Part shown: piece by piece, positions 54,195 to 63,610 of the stretch
Layout: each line of letters opens with the position of its first letter
How positions within the stretch are numbered: position 1 is the stretch's first letter
NCBI RefSeq assembly: GCF_000316665.1
Contig: NC_019678.1
Span: 2,790,001-2,854,000 of the forward strand
From: Rivularia sp. PCC 7116
GTDB lineage: Bacteria; Cyanobacteriota; Cyanobacteriia; Cyanobacteriales; Nostocaceae
DNA length: 64,000 bases
Direction of reading: 5' to 3'
The notes under the pieces: generated by a model
Seen by the model: only the letters and a program-made list of their open reading frames with translations
What the model was told of the DNA's origin: nothing
Database searches by the model: none
Translations under genes and position numbers: made by a program

Positions 54195-55315
54195 TTAAAG
54201 CCGATTTGGAGTATCGATAAATCATCATCAAAAGTATTTTTTGAATTCAAATCAACCAGACAATTAAGAATATTTTCTAGAGGGCTACTAGAAAAGTGAT
54301 ACAACCGCGTAACCCTTTGGATAAAGTTTTCTAGTCCCATTAGTTGACCATCAGATAAGCTAATCTCGTAAGCACCATCACTAAAAATGTACAAGGTGCT
54401 ATTTTTTTCGATTTTACAAAAACCATTAGTGTATTGAACCTCTGGAAACATGCCAACAGGCATTCCAGGGGTTTTTAATAATTGAATATCATTATTATTA
54501 GATAATAATATCGCAGGTGGATGACCCGCACTTGAATAAATTAGCTCTCGCTTAACTATGTTGTAAACTCCATACCAGATAGTAAAGTATTTATCATTTT
54601 GGTAATTCATCTGGAAAGTACTGTTTAATGCATTTAGTACTTCTTTCGGTTGGTAATAATTTAAATCTTTTAGAGCGCGCGAACGTAGTAAATTTAATAC
54701 CGAAATAGAAGGTAAAGTTGCTTTTAGTCCATGTCCGGCTGTATCTAGTAGATAAATTGCTAAATAATCCGGATCTAACCAATAGTAGTCAAAGCAGTCA
54801 CCACCAAGTTGCTGGGAAGGAATAAATGTATAATTAATATTGAAAGGATGTACCATTGGCATTGGTAAAAGAGAGCGCACGTAATCCGCAGCCTCTGATA
54901 ATTCTGCTTCTAGAATTTGTTTCTGAGCTTTTAAGTCTCTACTCATTTGATGCAAACGTAACCCAGCCCTTACCCGCGCTTGCATTTCATTTTGCTCTAT
55001 GGGTTTAGTGATAAAATCATCGGCACCCGCATCTAGTCCTTTGACACGATCTGCAACAGAATCTAAAGAGGTTAAAAGAATAAAAAATGTAGTAGATAAA
55101 TTGGGGTCTTTTTTTATATAACGACAAACATCAATACCACTCAATCCCGGCATTAACCAATCGCAAATAATTAGCGCTGGATGAGATACTATAGCTTGTG
55201 CTATTCCTTCTTCACCGTTGCTAACTGCAACTACTTTATAACCCTGCTTTTCCAGCATCCTTTTCAGTAAAATTTGTACGGCAGGGTCATCATCAATTAC
55301 TAATATTTGAAACAT
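54191..55315 (-). CDS. Response regulator with PP2C (RsbU-like) phosphatase output
   Basis: A 374-residue protein. An N-terminal receiver domain (ILVIDDDPAVQ, phosphoacceptor Asp in LIICDWLMPG, Lys in FITKPIEQ), a short coiled coil (KAQKQILEAELSEAAD) and a C-terminal PP2C/SpoIIE phosphatase domain with metal-ligand aspartates (GGDCFDYYW, DTAGHGLKAT, and DDDLSILQIGF). It would dephosphorylate a STAS protein, probably the one encoded convergently. I start it at the ATG at 55315 since the receiver begins right there. Confidence 0.93.
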   Translation of the reverse strand: MFQILVIDDDPAVQILLKRMLEKQGYKVVAVSNGEEGIAQAIVSHPALIICDWLMPGLSGIDVCRYIKKDPNLSTTFFILLTSLDSVADRVKGLDAGADDFITKPIEQNEMQARVRAGLRLHQMSRDLKAQKQILEAELSEAADYVRSLLPMPMVHPFNINYTFIPSQQLGGDCFDYYWLDPDYLAIYLLDTAGHGLKATLPSISVLNLLRSRALKDLNYYQPKEVLNALNSTFQMNYQNDKYFTIWYGVYNIVKRELIYSSAGHPPAILLSNNNDIQLLKTPGMPVGMFPEVQYTNGFCKIEKNSTLYIFSDGAYEISLSDGQLMGLENFIQRVTRLYHFSSSPLENILNCLVDLNSKNTFDDDLSILQIGFN

Positions 55316-55455
55316 AGAAAGTAGCCGCTTGATAATCAAAAAATTAAAAAATAAAATAGAAAATTGAATTACTTCTATTATTTACGACCCCGATCTACTG
55401 GAAAAATACTCTGATTGAGCTTTCTCTAGTAAAATCTATACATACCATCTTCCGA

Positions 55456-56223
55456 TTATAGTGTTGATAGAGGATTTAGCCATAATATCAAGCTACGTTT
55501 TAGCTGATTTAAATCTCTGTATACTTCTTGCTTAAACCACTGTCCTAAAGCATCAAGTGGATTAAATTCTTGAGAAGGCTGCCATTTGACATCTTGACCT
55601 AAAGGTGTAAGATGATTACCATTGAGCGTTTGGGTTGTTACCATCTCCTTAAACCGATTTTGTAACAGTTTATTCAAAGCTGCTGACTGGTCAAGATTAT
55701 CGTTGTTAAATTTGATTAATAGATTGCGACGAATATTGTAGTTTTCTTTCACCAAGCTATAAGTTTCTGCCGGTGAAGGGGTAAATTCAACATCCACCGC
55801 AGTATTGAATTGCTCCACCAAAGGTATAGCATCTCGCGCAGCGTAGTTATTAAATGACATGAGAATGTTACCCGCACGCTCGACTCCTGGAGAACAGCCG
55901 ATAAGCAAATGTAGTTTGCATCCCATGCTATGACCTAATCCATATATAGGAAGATAGCCTTTGAAAGCTGGTTCTCTATCTTCTAAGCGTACTATTACTC
56001 GCTCAAAATTTAACAAAACCTGTTGAGCGATCGCGTTATGGTCTAAGGTATTAACAAACGGGGTGGCAATTATCGCAAAGCCTTTTTCAGCCAGATATTC
56101 GAGCAATAAACGGTAAGTAACGTTGGGTGCAGTAGCGACAAATGCACCACCTAAAAAATGAACGATACCGATAGGGCGCTGGGGAACCATTACCCAGCTA
56201 CCAGCAATTTGTTTCCAGTTCAT
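55456..56223 (-). CDS. DUF1350 family alpha/beta-hydrolase-like protein
   Basis: A 255-residue protein conserved in cyanobacteria and plant plastids. The N-terminus GIVHFLGGAFVATAPNVTYRLLLE is the family signature, and the pattern YGLGHSMGCKLH (G-x-S-x-G) resembles a hydrolase nucleophile elbow. The actual substrate is not known. ATG start. It is followed on the same strand by no close partner. Confidence 0.88.
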   Translation of the reverse strand: MNWKQIAGSWVMVPQRPIGIVHFLGGAFVATAPNVTYRLLLEYLAEKGFAIIATPFVNTLDHNAIAQQVLLNFERVIVRLEDREPAFKGYLPIYGLGHSMGCKLHLLIGCSPGVERAGNILMSFNNYAARDAIPLVEQFNTAVDVEFTPSPAETYSLVKENYNIRRNLLIKFNNDNLDQSAALNKLLQNRFKEMVTTQTLNGNHLTPLGQDVKWQPSQEFNPLDALGQWFKQEVYRDLNQLKRSLILWLNPLSTL

Positions 56224-56429
56224 GCTTTTACGCGCAAAGAGCTTTTTGTTTTATATTTACTCATGTTAGACTGTTTGCTGACCTAGTAAACCGGGTTTCA
56301 AGCTTTTTGTTCTGAAATTGTTCGATTCGCTTTATGCTTTAGGTAAAAGCATGAGTTTGCGGTTATATAGGCAAAGCTGTGCAAAGTGACGATTTACACT
56401 TACCAGGAAAAAGTTTACCAATAATTATA

Positions 56430-57146
56430 TTAATGGCTCTGCAATCTTTTCATTTCTTGCTGTACGTCCATTGCAATTTCTAATGCTTCGTTGAGTAACC
56501 TGCCATGTTCGGAGGCTCGTTCGGAAACTTGCATCTGAGTTAATGTTGCCAAATTATTCGCCAGTAATTCTGAATTATTAACAATAAACCTTTTGTTTTC
56601 TCTCAAAATTCTTTCAGTTTTCAGGGCACGGACTAAATCCGCTCTCGTATATTTAAGAGCTTCAATAACTCGCTTTCTTTCTTTAATTATGACTTCTGTA
56701 TTTCCTGCTGCTTCAATTTTGTCGTTAATATCTATTGCCTTAACAACAGCATTAAATCTATCAACTTCATGTAAAAGAGTATTCAGACAATGAGTTAGAT
56801 TCTCTTTAACAGTTGAAACTCTTTTTTTCCAGGTAAAATATAAAATTAATTGCGTAATAGCTCCGCCAAAAAAACAGACTTTAATGAATAGCAACCAGGA
56901 TGGAAGTTGAAGCAAATTACCAAACATTTTGAGAACTAAATCAAATACAATATAGCTGCTAAGTATTGCCGCTAATCCAATAAAAATCGCCGTTGCTCCT
57001 TCGGGACCCCTAACTCGATGAATAAATTGCCCTATTAATAACTTGAGCGGATTAACAAGAATAATTAACTCTTCATTAATAGGCAGGTTCGTTAATTTTT
57101 GCAGTTCTTTTTGATTAATAGCCAAGCCTTTTAGATCATCACGCAC
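56430..57146 (-). CDS. Membrane protein of unknown function
   Basis: A 238-residue protein with a soluble N-terminus, two transmembrane helices (about residues 57-75, FIGLAAILSSYIVFDLVLK, and about 87-107, LFIKVCFFGGAITQLILYF) and a long helical C-terminus ending in MDVQQEMKRLQSH, likely coiled coil. No family recognised. The start appears to be GTG at 57146; an inner Met is far downstream. Confidence 0.6.
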   Translation of the reverse strand: MRDDLKGLAINQKELQKLTNLPINEELIILVNPLKLLIGQFIHRVRGPEGATAIFIGLAAILSSYIVFDLVLKMFGNLLQLPSWLLFIKVCFFGGAITQLILYFTWKKRVSTVKENLTHCLNTLLHEVDRFNAVVKAIDINDKIEAAGNTEVIIKERKRVIEALKYTRADLVRALKTERILRENKRFIVNNSELLANNLATLTQMQVSERASEHGRLLNEALEIAMDVQQEMKRLQSH

Positions 57147-58460
57147 AGCTTCTAAATCCCCACCACAAAGTTTTTCCGTATTATATATTTGCTTAAAACA
57201 AGTGACAATCTACTCAACTTATATAACTGACAATCAATAGATTCTTAACAAAACTTATTGTTATCCGGAATTTGAGATATTGCGGCATAGTCATATAATC
57301 GCAAAAAATCTTGAGATTTAAGTTAATGGATCTGCCGAATCACAAATATTCGTTGAGCGTATTTTTTTAGTCACCTCAAAACGGCACAATCATTTTCCAT
57401 AGAATCATCATTTATTTTACCCCTGCTTATTTATAAAAAATAGACAGGTGTCTTACAAAAATATAGGCTTAACATCAAATATAGTTAATTTACTAATCCT
57501 ATTGCCCCAGCAATAAAATTTATACTACTCCTTTCTCAGTCAAAACCGATGTAATTCGTTTTGCCCTGATTTTTATGATTCTACTCTACGGCAAGGCTCG
57601 CGGTAGGAGGGTTTCATGCAGGGTAATAATTGAAGTATTTCCTCAATGAGGATTGCTTCAAACAGCATAGGAATAATTTAAGTTTCTGTACGGGGCTTAG
57701 CAAATTGCATTTTTATTCTTCGCGGTACGTATAGCTTCGCCAGGATAACTTTTCAATAATAGTATAAATTGTACAACAGTTTGCTTTTTTAAGACTTATA
57801 TAGTAGGAAAAACAATTAAACCAACTCTCTTCTTTTATGTCTGCTAACCCCCTATGAATATAATTCCTATCAAGATAGCACAGTTACGGGATTTATCCGT
57901 GGTTTAAGTCCTGTAACTATGGATAGTTAAGCATTGTAAGCAATACGAGCCTGGAAAAAGGTAAATTTTACAACAATCTACTTTGATTAACTGAAACTTC
58001 CTATATAACGTAGTAAAAATAAAACACGATCAAACATAAATACTTAAATTTCGAGTAAAACATCAAAAATTATTATTTTTATACACTGGCTATGATTTAA
58101 AGACTTGTATAAAGATTGCAAATACTATGTCTTGGGGTAAAACAAGCATTTTTCACTAATATTTATCTCTCTTTTTCAATTTTTACTTTCAAATCCACCT
58201 TGAGAAGTACTATTTAAATTTGTAACTCGAAATTTGCCATGCTAGATACAGCAAAAAGCAAAATAGCTTAGACAATAATCTATATATAGCTTGATTAATC
58301 ATCTTAATATTTGATTAAATAAACATCGCATATTTGAAATATAAGGCGTTTTAAATACATCAAAAATAGCATGATATCTATATCCGTGATTCATGACATT
58401 TTTTTGAAAAAAGCCCTTTGGATTTGATATTATTTGGGATATAGTCCCAAAATATAATTA
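57147..58460. other. 1.3-kb gene-free tract
   Basis: The longest stretch without any supported gene in the window. It is A/T-rich with only a few GC-rich patches near 57585-57620 (CTACGGCAAGGCTCGCGGTAG) and 57715-57740. I see no tRNA, terminator or named riboswitch. It must include the promoter for the methyltransferase and could hide a small RNA. Confidence 0.5.
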
Positions 58461-59438
58461 ATGGCTGAAAAGACCTCTTACTCAAGACATAAAGATAATT
58501 TTGTTGCTACCGAACATTATCCTCAAATAATACCAAAACAGCGAACTAGGTGCGTAATATGCAAGCATGAAATAGATGCAAATGATGAATCAATTTTTAG
58601 TGATTTTAACTGTAACGTTAGAGCTTTTCAAAAAGAAAAATTTAAAGTTTGGCGATGTCCTAAATGTAAAACTATTCATAGTTTAGATATTGTTGATATT
58701 GCACCATACTACGAAAAATATCCCATAGCTGATTCAATATTGACATGGGAAATGCGTCTTTGCTATGGAAAACTATTTCGACAATTAAGTAAGCATGGAT
58801 TTTCAAAGGCTCATTCCATTCTCGATTATGGCTGTGCTAACGGTTTATTCATAGAATACTTAAAGCAAAAAGGATTCTCGAAGTGCTACGGATACGATCC
58901 CTATGCTGACGGAGACGGATTTGGTAACGAAGCTATTCTTGACTCTGCACCATTCGATTACATACTACTGCAAGATGTTATCGAACATGTTGAAGAACCC
59001 ACAGAATTATTGTCTAAATTGGATAATTTGCTTGCACCTGGCGGTTATATTCTTATCGGAACACCTAATGCAGCAAATATAGATTTAACAAAACCGAATA
59101 CATCTGATTTTTATAACCCCATTCACGCTCCATATCATTTTCATATTTATACTCCACAAACTCTCCAGTATTTAGGAAACTGTCAGAATTGGCAAGCCAT
59201 CGAGTTCCGCGATCGCGCTTATCACGATACACCTTGGATGGGAGTAAATACCCGTGCTTGGAACCAATATCAAAGGTTATGCGATGGCTCTTTGGATACT
59301 ATTCACGAGCCGATTGAATTAAGAAAAGTCCTTACTTCTTATAAAATGATTTTCTATGTGTTTTTCGGATATTGGCTTAGTTATCACACGGAAATGTCAA
59401 TGATGTTTCGCAAAGCTAAAAATGCAGATAATTCTTAG
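58461..59438 (+). CDS. Class I SAM-dependent methyltransferase with zinc-finger N-terminus
   Basis: A 325-residue protein. An N-terminal rubredoxin-like finger (CVICKHEIDANDES...WRCPKCKTIHS: two C-x2-C pairs) precedes the methyltransferase domain: motif I ILDYGCANGLFIEYL, acidic D in YGYDPYADG, motif post-I FDYILLQDVIEHVEEP and LLAPGGYILIGTPN. This is the Methyltransf_23-type layout found in sugar or lipid biosynthesis. No partner gene is next to it. ATG start, tight upstream leader. Confidence 0.87.
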   Translation: MAEKTSYSRHKDNFVATEHYPQIIPKQRTRCVICKHEIDANDESIFSDFNCNVRAFQKEKFKVWRCPKCKTIHSLDIVDIAPYYEKYPIADSILTWEMRLCYGKLFRQLSKHGFSKAHSILDYGCANGLFIEYLKQKGFSKCYGYDPYADGDGFGNEAILDSAPFDYILLQDVIEHVEEPTELLSKLDNLLAPGGYILIGTPNAANIDLTKPNTSDFYNPIHAPYHFHIYTPQTLQYLGNCQNWQAIEFRDRAYHDTPWMGVNTRAWNQYQRLCDGSLDTIHEPIELRKVLTSYKMIFYVFFGYWLSYHTEMSMMFRKAKNADNS

Positions 59439-59570
59439 CAAACAATGTTTAAAACAGGACTTTGATATTACCAGAACTTACGCACTTGCTATGATTACCA
59501 AGAAAACAATTCACTAATACCATTTCTTTATAAAGATGCGCCCCTATGAAAGCCCGTGTAGACGGTGAAT

Positions 59571-59606
59571 CTAGTTGGGGGTGTCGGTTTGGGTCCCCCA
59601 AACTAG
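59571..59606. repeat. CTAGTT-GGGG hairpin repeat
   Basis: Arms CTAGTTGGGGG / CCCCCAAACTAG (one bulge) enclose a 12-base loop. GC-rich repeat motifs of the kind GCGGAGCGT / CCGGAGGG follow to about 59690 (same dispersed family as near 60225-60260). Confidence 0.6.
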
Positions 59607-59832
59607 TGTTACCCTAACGGGTCACTTCGTGAACGCGGAGCGTCTCCCGGAGGGAGATACCCGGAGGGGCTTTGTTTAAGTAGCCCCACCATAGCTAGAG
59701 TGTTAGCGGAGCGTGTCCGTAAGGACATGGGCGATTGAGCGCAGCCTCATACAGAATTGGTTTAAGGAAGAGGGAAGAAGGGAAAAGGCAGTAGTGACTC
59801 ACCCTTAAAAGTTTTTTTCCCTTTTGAAAAAA

Positions 59833-60152
59833 CGGCATTGCCCAATTGAAATATGAATTTATCTTTCTCATATTTACTAGCTCCCTAAATCCCCCCTTCA
59901 TTGGTTCTATTTAAAATACATTTCTCCCCGCGAGATGAAAACTATAAAAATATGGGAAAACCTCTCTCAACCAGCCATTGTGGAGGTCACAAAGACTCGT
60001 GTGGGCAGGAATTTGGACGGAAACAAAGAATTTTGGGTAAAACTAGTCTGTATTTCCGCCCAAATTCCCAGGTTTTCCCATATTTTCAAGGAACAGTTGT
60101 AACCCAAGATTGGGAGTTGGGGGGCTATTCATATTTTTAACCAGCAACGCCG
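59833..60152. mobile_element. Outer MITE, split by a second MITE
   Basis: The left part (CGGCATTGCCCAATTGAAAT...CTAAATCCCCCC) and the right part (TTGGGAGTTGGGGGGC...CAGCAACGCCG) match the two ends of the element at 13107-13249 in reverse orientation. Between them is the element 59947-60086, so this is a nested insertion. Confidence 0.75.
59947..60086. mobile_element. Inner MITE with 17-bp inverted ends
   Basis: Ends AAAATATGGGAAAACCT / AGGTTTTCCCATATTTT are perfect inverted repeats, and inner arms GGAATTTGGACGGA / TCCGCCCAAATTCC form a long hairpin. It is non-coding. Confidence 0.8.
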
Positions 60153-60561
60153 AAAAAACTTTTAAGGGAACCCTTGACGTTTTATACGGGGCGTGTGCCG
60201 CCAGCCTCTGTATAATTCTTGTTTTTACTGTTAGCGCAGCGTGTCCGGAGGACATGCTTCAAACTCATAACGCGCATTTTAAATTGAGACTTTTTACCCA
60301 CTGCCTTTTTTTGTAACGAAGATATCTAAAATAGTACAGGGGCATGGATGGGCTTGAGTTCGCTAGCGAGCAAGATTCAGTTCCAGATTTTAGGTAGAAA
60401 GCGAAATATTACTTTTGCTTTTATGATGCCCTTAGAAAATCATAAAAGTGTAGAAAAATTAAGGAATGTTGCATTTCAATTAAATCCTAGGGGTAAAGCG
60501 AAAAATCAATCAAAGCTCCGTGGTAGGATGCTTCGAGGTAATGTCAAGTATGGGAGAAACA
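60153..60561. other. Leader and repeat region before chlP
   Basis: Dispersed GC-rich repeat (GTTAGCGCAGCGTGTCCGGAGGACATG at 60230-60257, also near 59700), then A/T-rich sequence with the chlP promoter. A small ORF at 60348-60620 is not supported as a gene because its reading frame crosses the chlP start. Confidence 0.5.
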
Positions 60562-61785
60562 ATGCCGACACTTCGGGTTGCTGTTGTAGGCTCAGGTCCT
60601 GCGGGTTCATCTGCTGCTGAAACTTTAGCGAAAGCGGGGATTGAAACCTATTTATTTGAGCGTAAATTAGATAATGCTAAGCCTTGCGGTGGTGCAATAC
60701 CGCTGTGTATGGTAGATGAATTTGACCTCCCGGCTGATATCATCGACCGTCAAGTACGGAAAATGAAGATGATTTCACCCTCAAATCGTGAGGTTGATAT
60801 TAATTTAGAAAAACAAGATGAATATATAGGAATGTGTCGCCGTGAAGTTTTAGATGGCTTCATGCGAAATAGAGCGGCTAAATTAGGCGCTCATTTAATT
60901 AATGCTACGGTTCATAAATTAGATTTTCCCAAAAATAATACAGATCCTTATACAATCCACTATGTTGACCATACAGAGAGTGGAGCAAAAGGGATTGCTA
61001 AAACTCTCAAAGTAGATTTAATCATCGGTGCTGATGGTGCAAATTCCCGTATTGCCAAGGAAATGGATGCTGGCGATTATAACTATGCCATTGCTTTCCA
61101 AGAACGCATTCGTCTTCCAGAAGACAAAATGGCATACTATAACGATTTAGCGGAAATGTATGTCGGTGACGATGTTTCTACCGATTTCTACGCCTGGGTT
61201 TTTCCTAAATATGACCACGTAGCCGTAGGTACGGGTACGATGCATATTAACAAAGCCAGTATCAAGCAATTGCAAGCTGGTATACGTTCCCGTGCTTCCA
61301 AAAAACTCGCTGGCGGTAGCATTATTAAAGTAGAAGCTCACCCCATCCCCGAACATCCTCGCCCCCGTCGCGTAGTCGGAAGAATTGCATTAGTAGGTGA
61401 TGCTGCTGGTTATGTTACGAAGTCTTCCGGAGAAGGTATTTACTTTGCTGCGAAATCCGGACGCATGTGTGCCGAAACCATTGTCGAAATTTCTAACAGC
61501 GGACAGTCTATCCCCACCGAAGCAGATTTAAAAATCTATTTGAAGCGCTGGGATAAAAAATACGGTCTTACCTACAAAGTACTCGACATCTTACAAAACG
61601 TGTTCTACCGTTCCGATGCAACCCGCGAAGCATTTGTAGAAATGTGTGACGATCGCGACGTTCAGCGTTTAACTTTTGACAGCTACTTGTACAAAACAGT
61701 TGTCCCTGCGAATCCTATTACTCAAATGAAAATTACTGCCAAAACTATTGGTAGCTTAATTCGCGGTAATGCTCTTGCACCCTAG
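60562..61785 (+). CDS. chlP: Geranylgeranyl reductase (chlorophyll/tocopherol)
   Basis: ChlP reduces the geranylgeranyl chain to phytyl for chlorophyll and tocopherol. From the ATG at 60562 the protein is 407 residues, the normal length. FAD motif VAVVGSGPAGSSAAETLAKAG (about residues 5-25), the KPCGGAIPLCMVDEF block, GADGANSRIAKEM and the GDAAGYVTKSSGEGIYFA active-site motif are all present. Upstream in-frame Mets at 60520-60550 are less likely since they add 14 residues of non-family sequence. This marks the organism as a phototroph. A single-gene transcript is likely. Confidence 0.96.
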   Translation: MPTLRVAVVGSGPAGSSAAETLAKAGIETYLFERKLDNAKPCGGAIPLCMVDEFDLPADIIDRQVRKMKMISPSNREVDINLEKQDEYIGMCRREVLDGFMRNRAAKLGAHLINATVHKLDFPKNNTDPYTIHYVDHTESGAKGIAKTLKVDLIIGADGANSRIAKEMDAGDYNYAIAFQERIRLPEDKMAYYNDLAEMYVGDDVSTDFYAWVFPKYDHVAVGTGTMHINKASIKQLQAGIRSRASKKLAGGSIIKVEAHPIPEHPRPRRVVGRIALVGDAAGYVTKSSGEGIYFAAKSGRMCAETIVEISNSGQSIPTEADLKIYLKRWDKKYGLTYKVLDILQNVFYRSDATREAFVEMCDDRDVQRLTFDSYLYKTVVPANPITQMKITAKTIGSLIRGNALAP

Positions 61786-62515
61786 TTAAAAAACATGGGT
61801 AAACAAGGGTACAAGGAGACAATAAGAATAATAAATTATTCTAGATTTCAATTCCTCACTCCTAATTTCTAATTCCTAATAACTGTGTCACGGTAATATC
61901 CGCGACCAGTTTTTTTTTACATCTAATTTCTTCATAAAGATGTGCCGAATTTAGCCCACCTTAACGGTAGCGTATAGCCTCAGCCTTTCAATACAGAGCA
62001 ATTAAGACACTATAGCTTTTTATCGCTTTATTAAGCTGCTACGCATTTAACTTATATATTCATTTGGTATTGGTTAATGGCTACAACTTCTGTCCCTTCT
62101 TCCTTCTTCCCTCTTCCTTCTTCCAAGAGTATTGTGCATTTAAAATGCACAACAGCTTACCTATGCTATTTTATTGAGAATGATAATTAAACTTGACAGA
62201 AGTTTAAAACATAGCATATTGTGTTTAAGTGTAAATACATAAATACTAATTCTTCATAATTGTTTTACTTGTATAACCGACTACATTAGCTTAGAATAAT
62301 ACAAGTCTATTGCAAAGAAAATATGAATATTGTCTAAATCGGTGAAGAGACTTATTGAAAAAGTTCCGCAGTTAAAAATATTTACAATATTTGGATAATT
62401 AGTATGAAGTTTTCATGAAAACTGCGATAAGTCTTAGCTAATTGTACGTATTTTAACTAATGTAGACGAATTGCTTATATACTAATTGCTCCCTTATAGG
62501 AGTAGGGATCTAGAC
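61786..62515. other. Intergenic spacer before the PEP-CTERM gene
   Basis: A 730-base A/T-rich spacer without an ORF. The only notable site is a Fur/Zur-like palindrome at 62175-62189 and a heptamer-like TTCTTCC patch near 62095-62130. Confidence 0.45.
62175..62189. promoter_or_regulatory. Isolated Fur/Zur-like site
   Basis: TGAGAATGATAATTA resembles the 7-1-7 operator with about three mismatches, but is 326 bases from the next gene. Chance occurrence is likely. Confidence 0.35.
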
Positions 62516-63247
62516 ATGAGATTAAGTTCGCTGTTTAATGTTGCTGTGTTTCCGTTATTTGTTGCAGTTGCGGGTGTTATTGGTTGTTCGAGTCAAGCTA
62601 AAGCTATGACATTTTCGGGTAGTGTTAATGGTAGTTGGGAAAATCCTACTGCTGGAAGCATTAATACCGATCCTTACTATACAGGTGTAGGGACAAAAGC
62701 ATTTACTTGGGGAGATCCAACTCTTTTTAAAGATGCTTCTGCAAACCAGCTTGTATTTGAAGGAAGTCCTTTTTCTGTCAATGAGGGATCTTTATTTAAG
62801 ATAGGTGATTTGACCTATGTAAATGGAACCGTACTTTTAGGTACAAGCGTAGAATCTGTACCTTTAAATCTTAATTTATCCTTTGACGAACCATCCGAGG
62901 TAGACCAGTTTTTTAGCTATCAATTTAATTTAAAAAATACTCCTAACCTGTCAGAAGACCCAGATTTAAATGCAGATTTTGTTGTTGTTGCACAAAATGA
63001 TGCTACAAGTAATTTTCTTCATGATGGTAATCTATATAGTTTATCTTTAACCGGTTTTAGCCAAGAGAATGGTCAAAATGTTAATGAATTCCGGGTACGT
63101 GAAGGAGAAAAAACTACAGCAGCTATTTATGGTCAGATAAACAAAGTTACCTTTTCTAAAAAAGAAGTTCCCGAGCCCGGTTTCGCAATCGGTTTATCTT
63201 TGCTTGGTATTTACTTAATTACTCGAAAAAAAGCGAAAAAAGCATAG
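62516..63247 (+). CDS. PEP-CTERM sorted exported protein (choice-of-anchor K like)
   Basis: A 243-residue protein with a signal peptide (to about SSQAKA), a beta-sandwich ligand domain (FSGSVNGSWENP..., GTKAFTWGDPTLF, FKIGDLTYVNGT) and a C-terminal sorting signal: VPEPG, a helix and a basic RKKAKKA end. Such proteins are processed by exosortase and anchored or exported, and many join extracellular polysaccharide or surface matrix. The domain matches the pattern of choice-of-anchor K proteins. Start is the ATG at 62516; the upstream part lacks a signal. Confidence 0.85.
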   Translation: MRLSSLFNVAVFPLFVAVAGVIGCSSQAKAMTFSGSVNGSWENPTAGSINTDPYYTGVGTKAFTWGDPTLFKDASANQLVFEGSPFSVNEGSLFKIGDLTYVNGTVLLGTSVESVPLNLNLSFDEPSEVDQFFSYQFNLKNTPNLSEDPDLNADFVVVAQNDATSNFLHDGNLYSLSLTGFSQENGQNVNEFRVREGEKTTAAIYGQINKVTFSKKEVPEPGFAIGLSLLGIYLITRKKAKKA

Positions 63248-63349
63248 TAATACGTTTTATTTTAGATTGATAATATAAACCTACGATATGCTTTTTAGCA
63301 AGCACACAGTAATACAATAATGAGTAGCGAAAATTATAACTGTTAAGGA

Positions 63350-63385
63350 ACCCGGTTTTGTAATAAAGCCGGGTTTCTACTTTAT
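63350..63385 (+). terminator. Probable terminator after the PEP-CTERM gene
   Basis: Stem AACCCGG / CCGGGTT with a loop rich in A/T, followed by a T-rich stretch, about 100 bases after the stop codon. Confidence 0.6.
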
Positions 63386-63610
63386 TATATTATGTCTGGT
63401 TACATACTTCTGACTACGTTTTGCTTGCGATGACATCTCCTAACAACGAACATGACATAAAAGGTTATTAGTTCGCTAATTATTCTTTTGATATTATTCG
63501 TTCTATCCAAAGGATGATTTCAATAGTTAACTGTTGACTTCTCTTGTAATACGATTGTAGCATTAAGCTTTGAAGGCGATAGACCTGCACAGAATTTGAG
63601 GGCGTGCGTC

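Noticed and set aside
59455-59485. Possible second copy of the ACTTACGCA MITE
   Set aside because: Only one end (AGAACTTACGCA) is recognisable; no matching inverted end was found within a few hundred bases.
60348-60620. 90-codon ORF upstream of chlP
   Set aside because: It runs through the chlP start in another frame, with biased composition and no family pattern.
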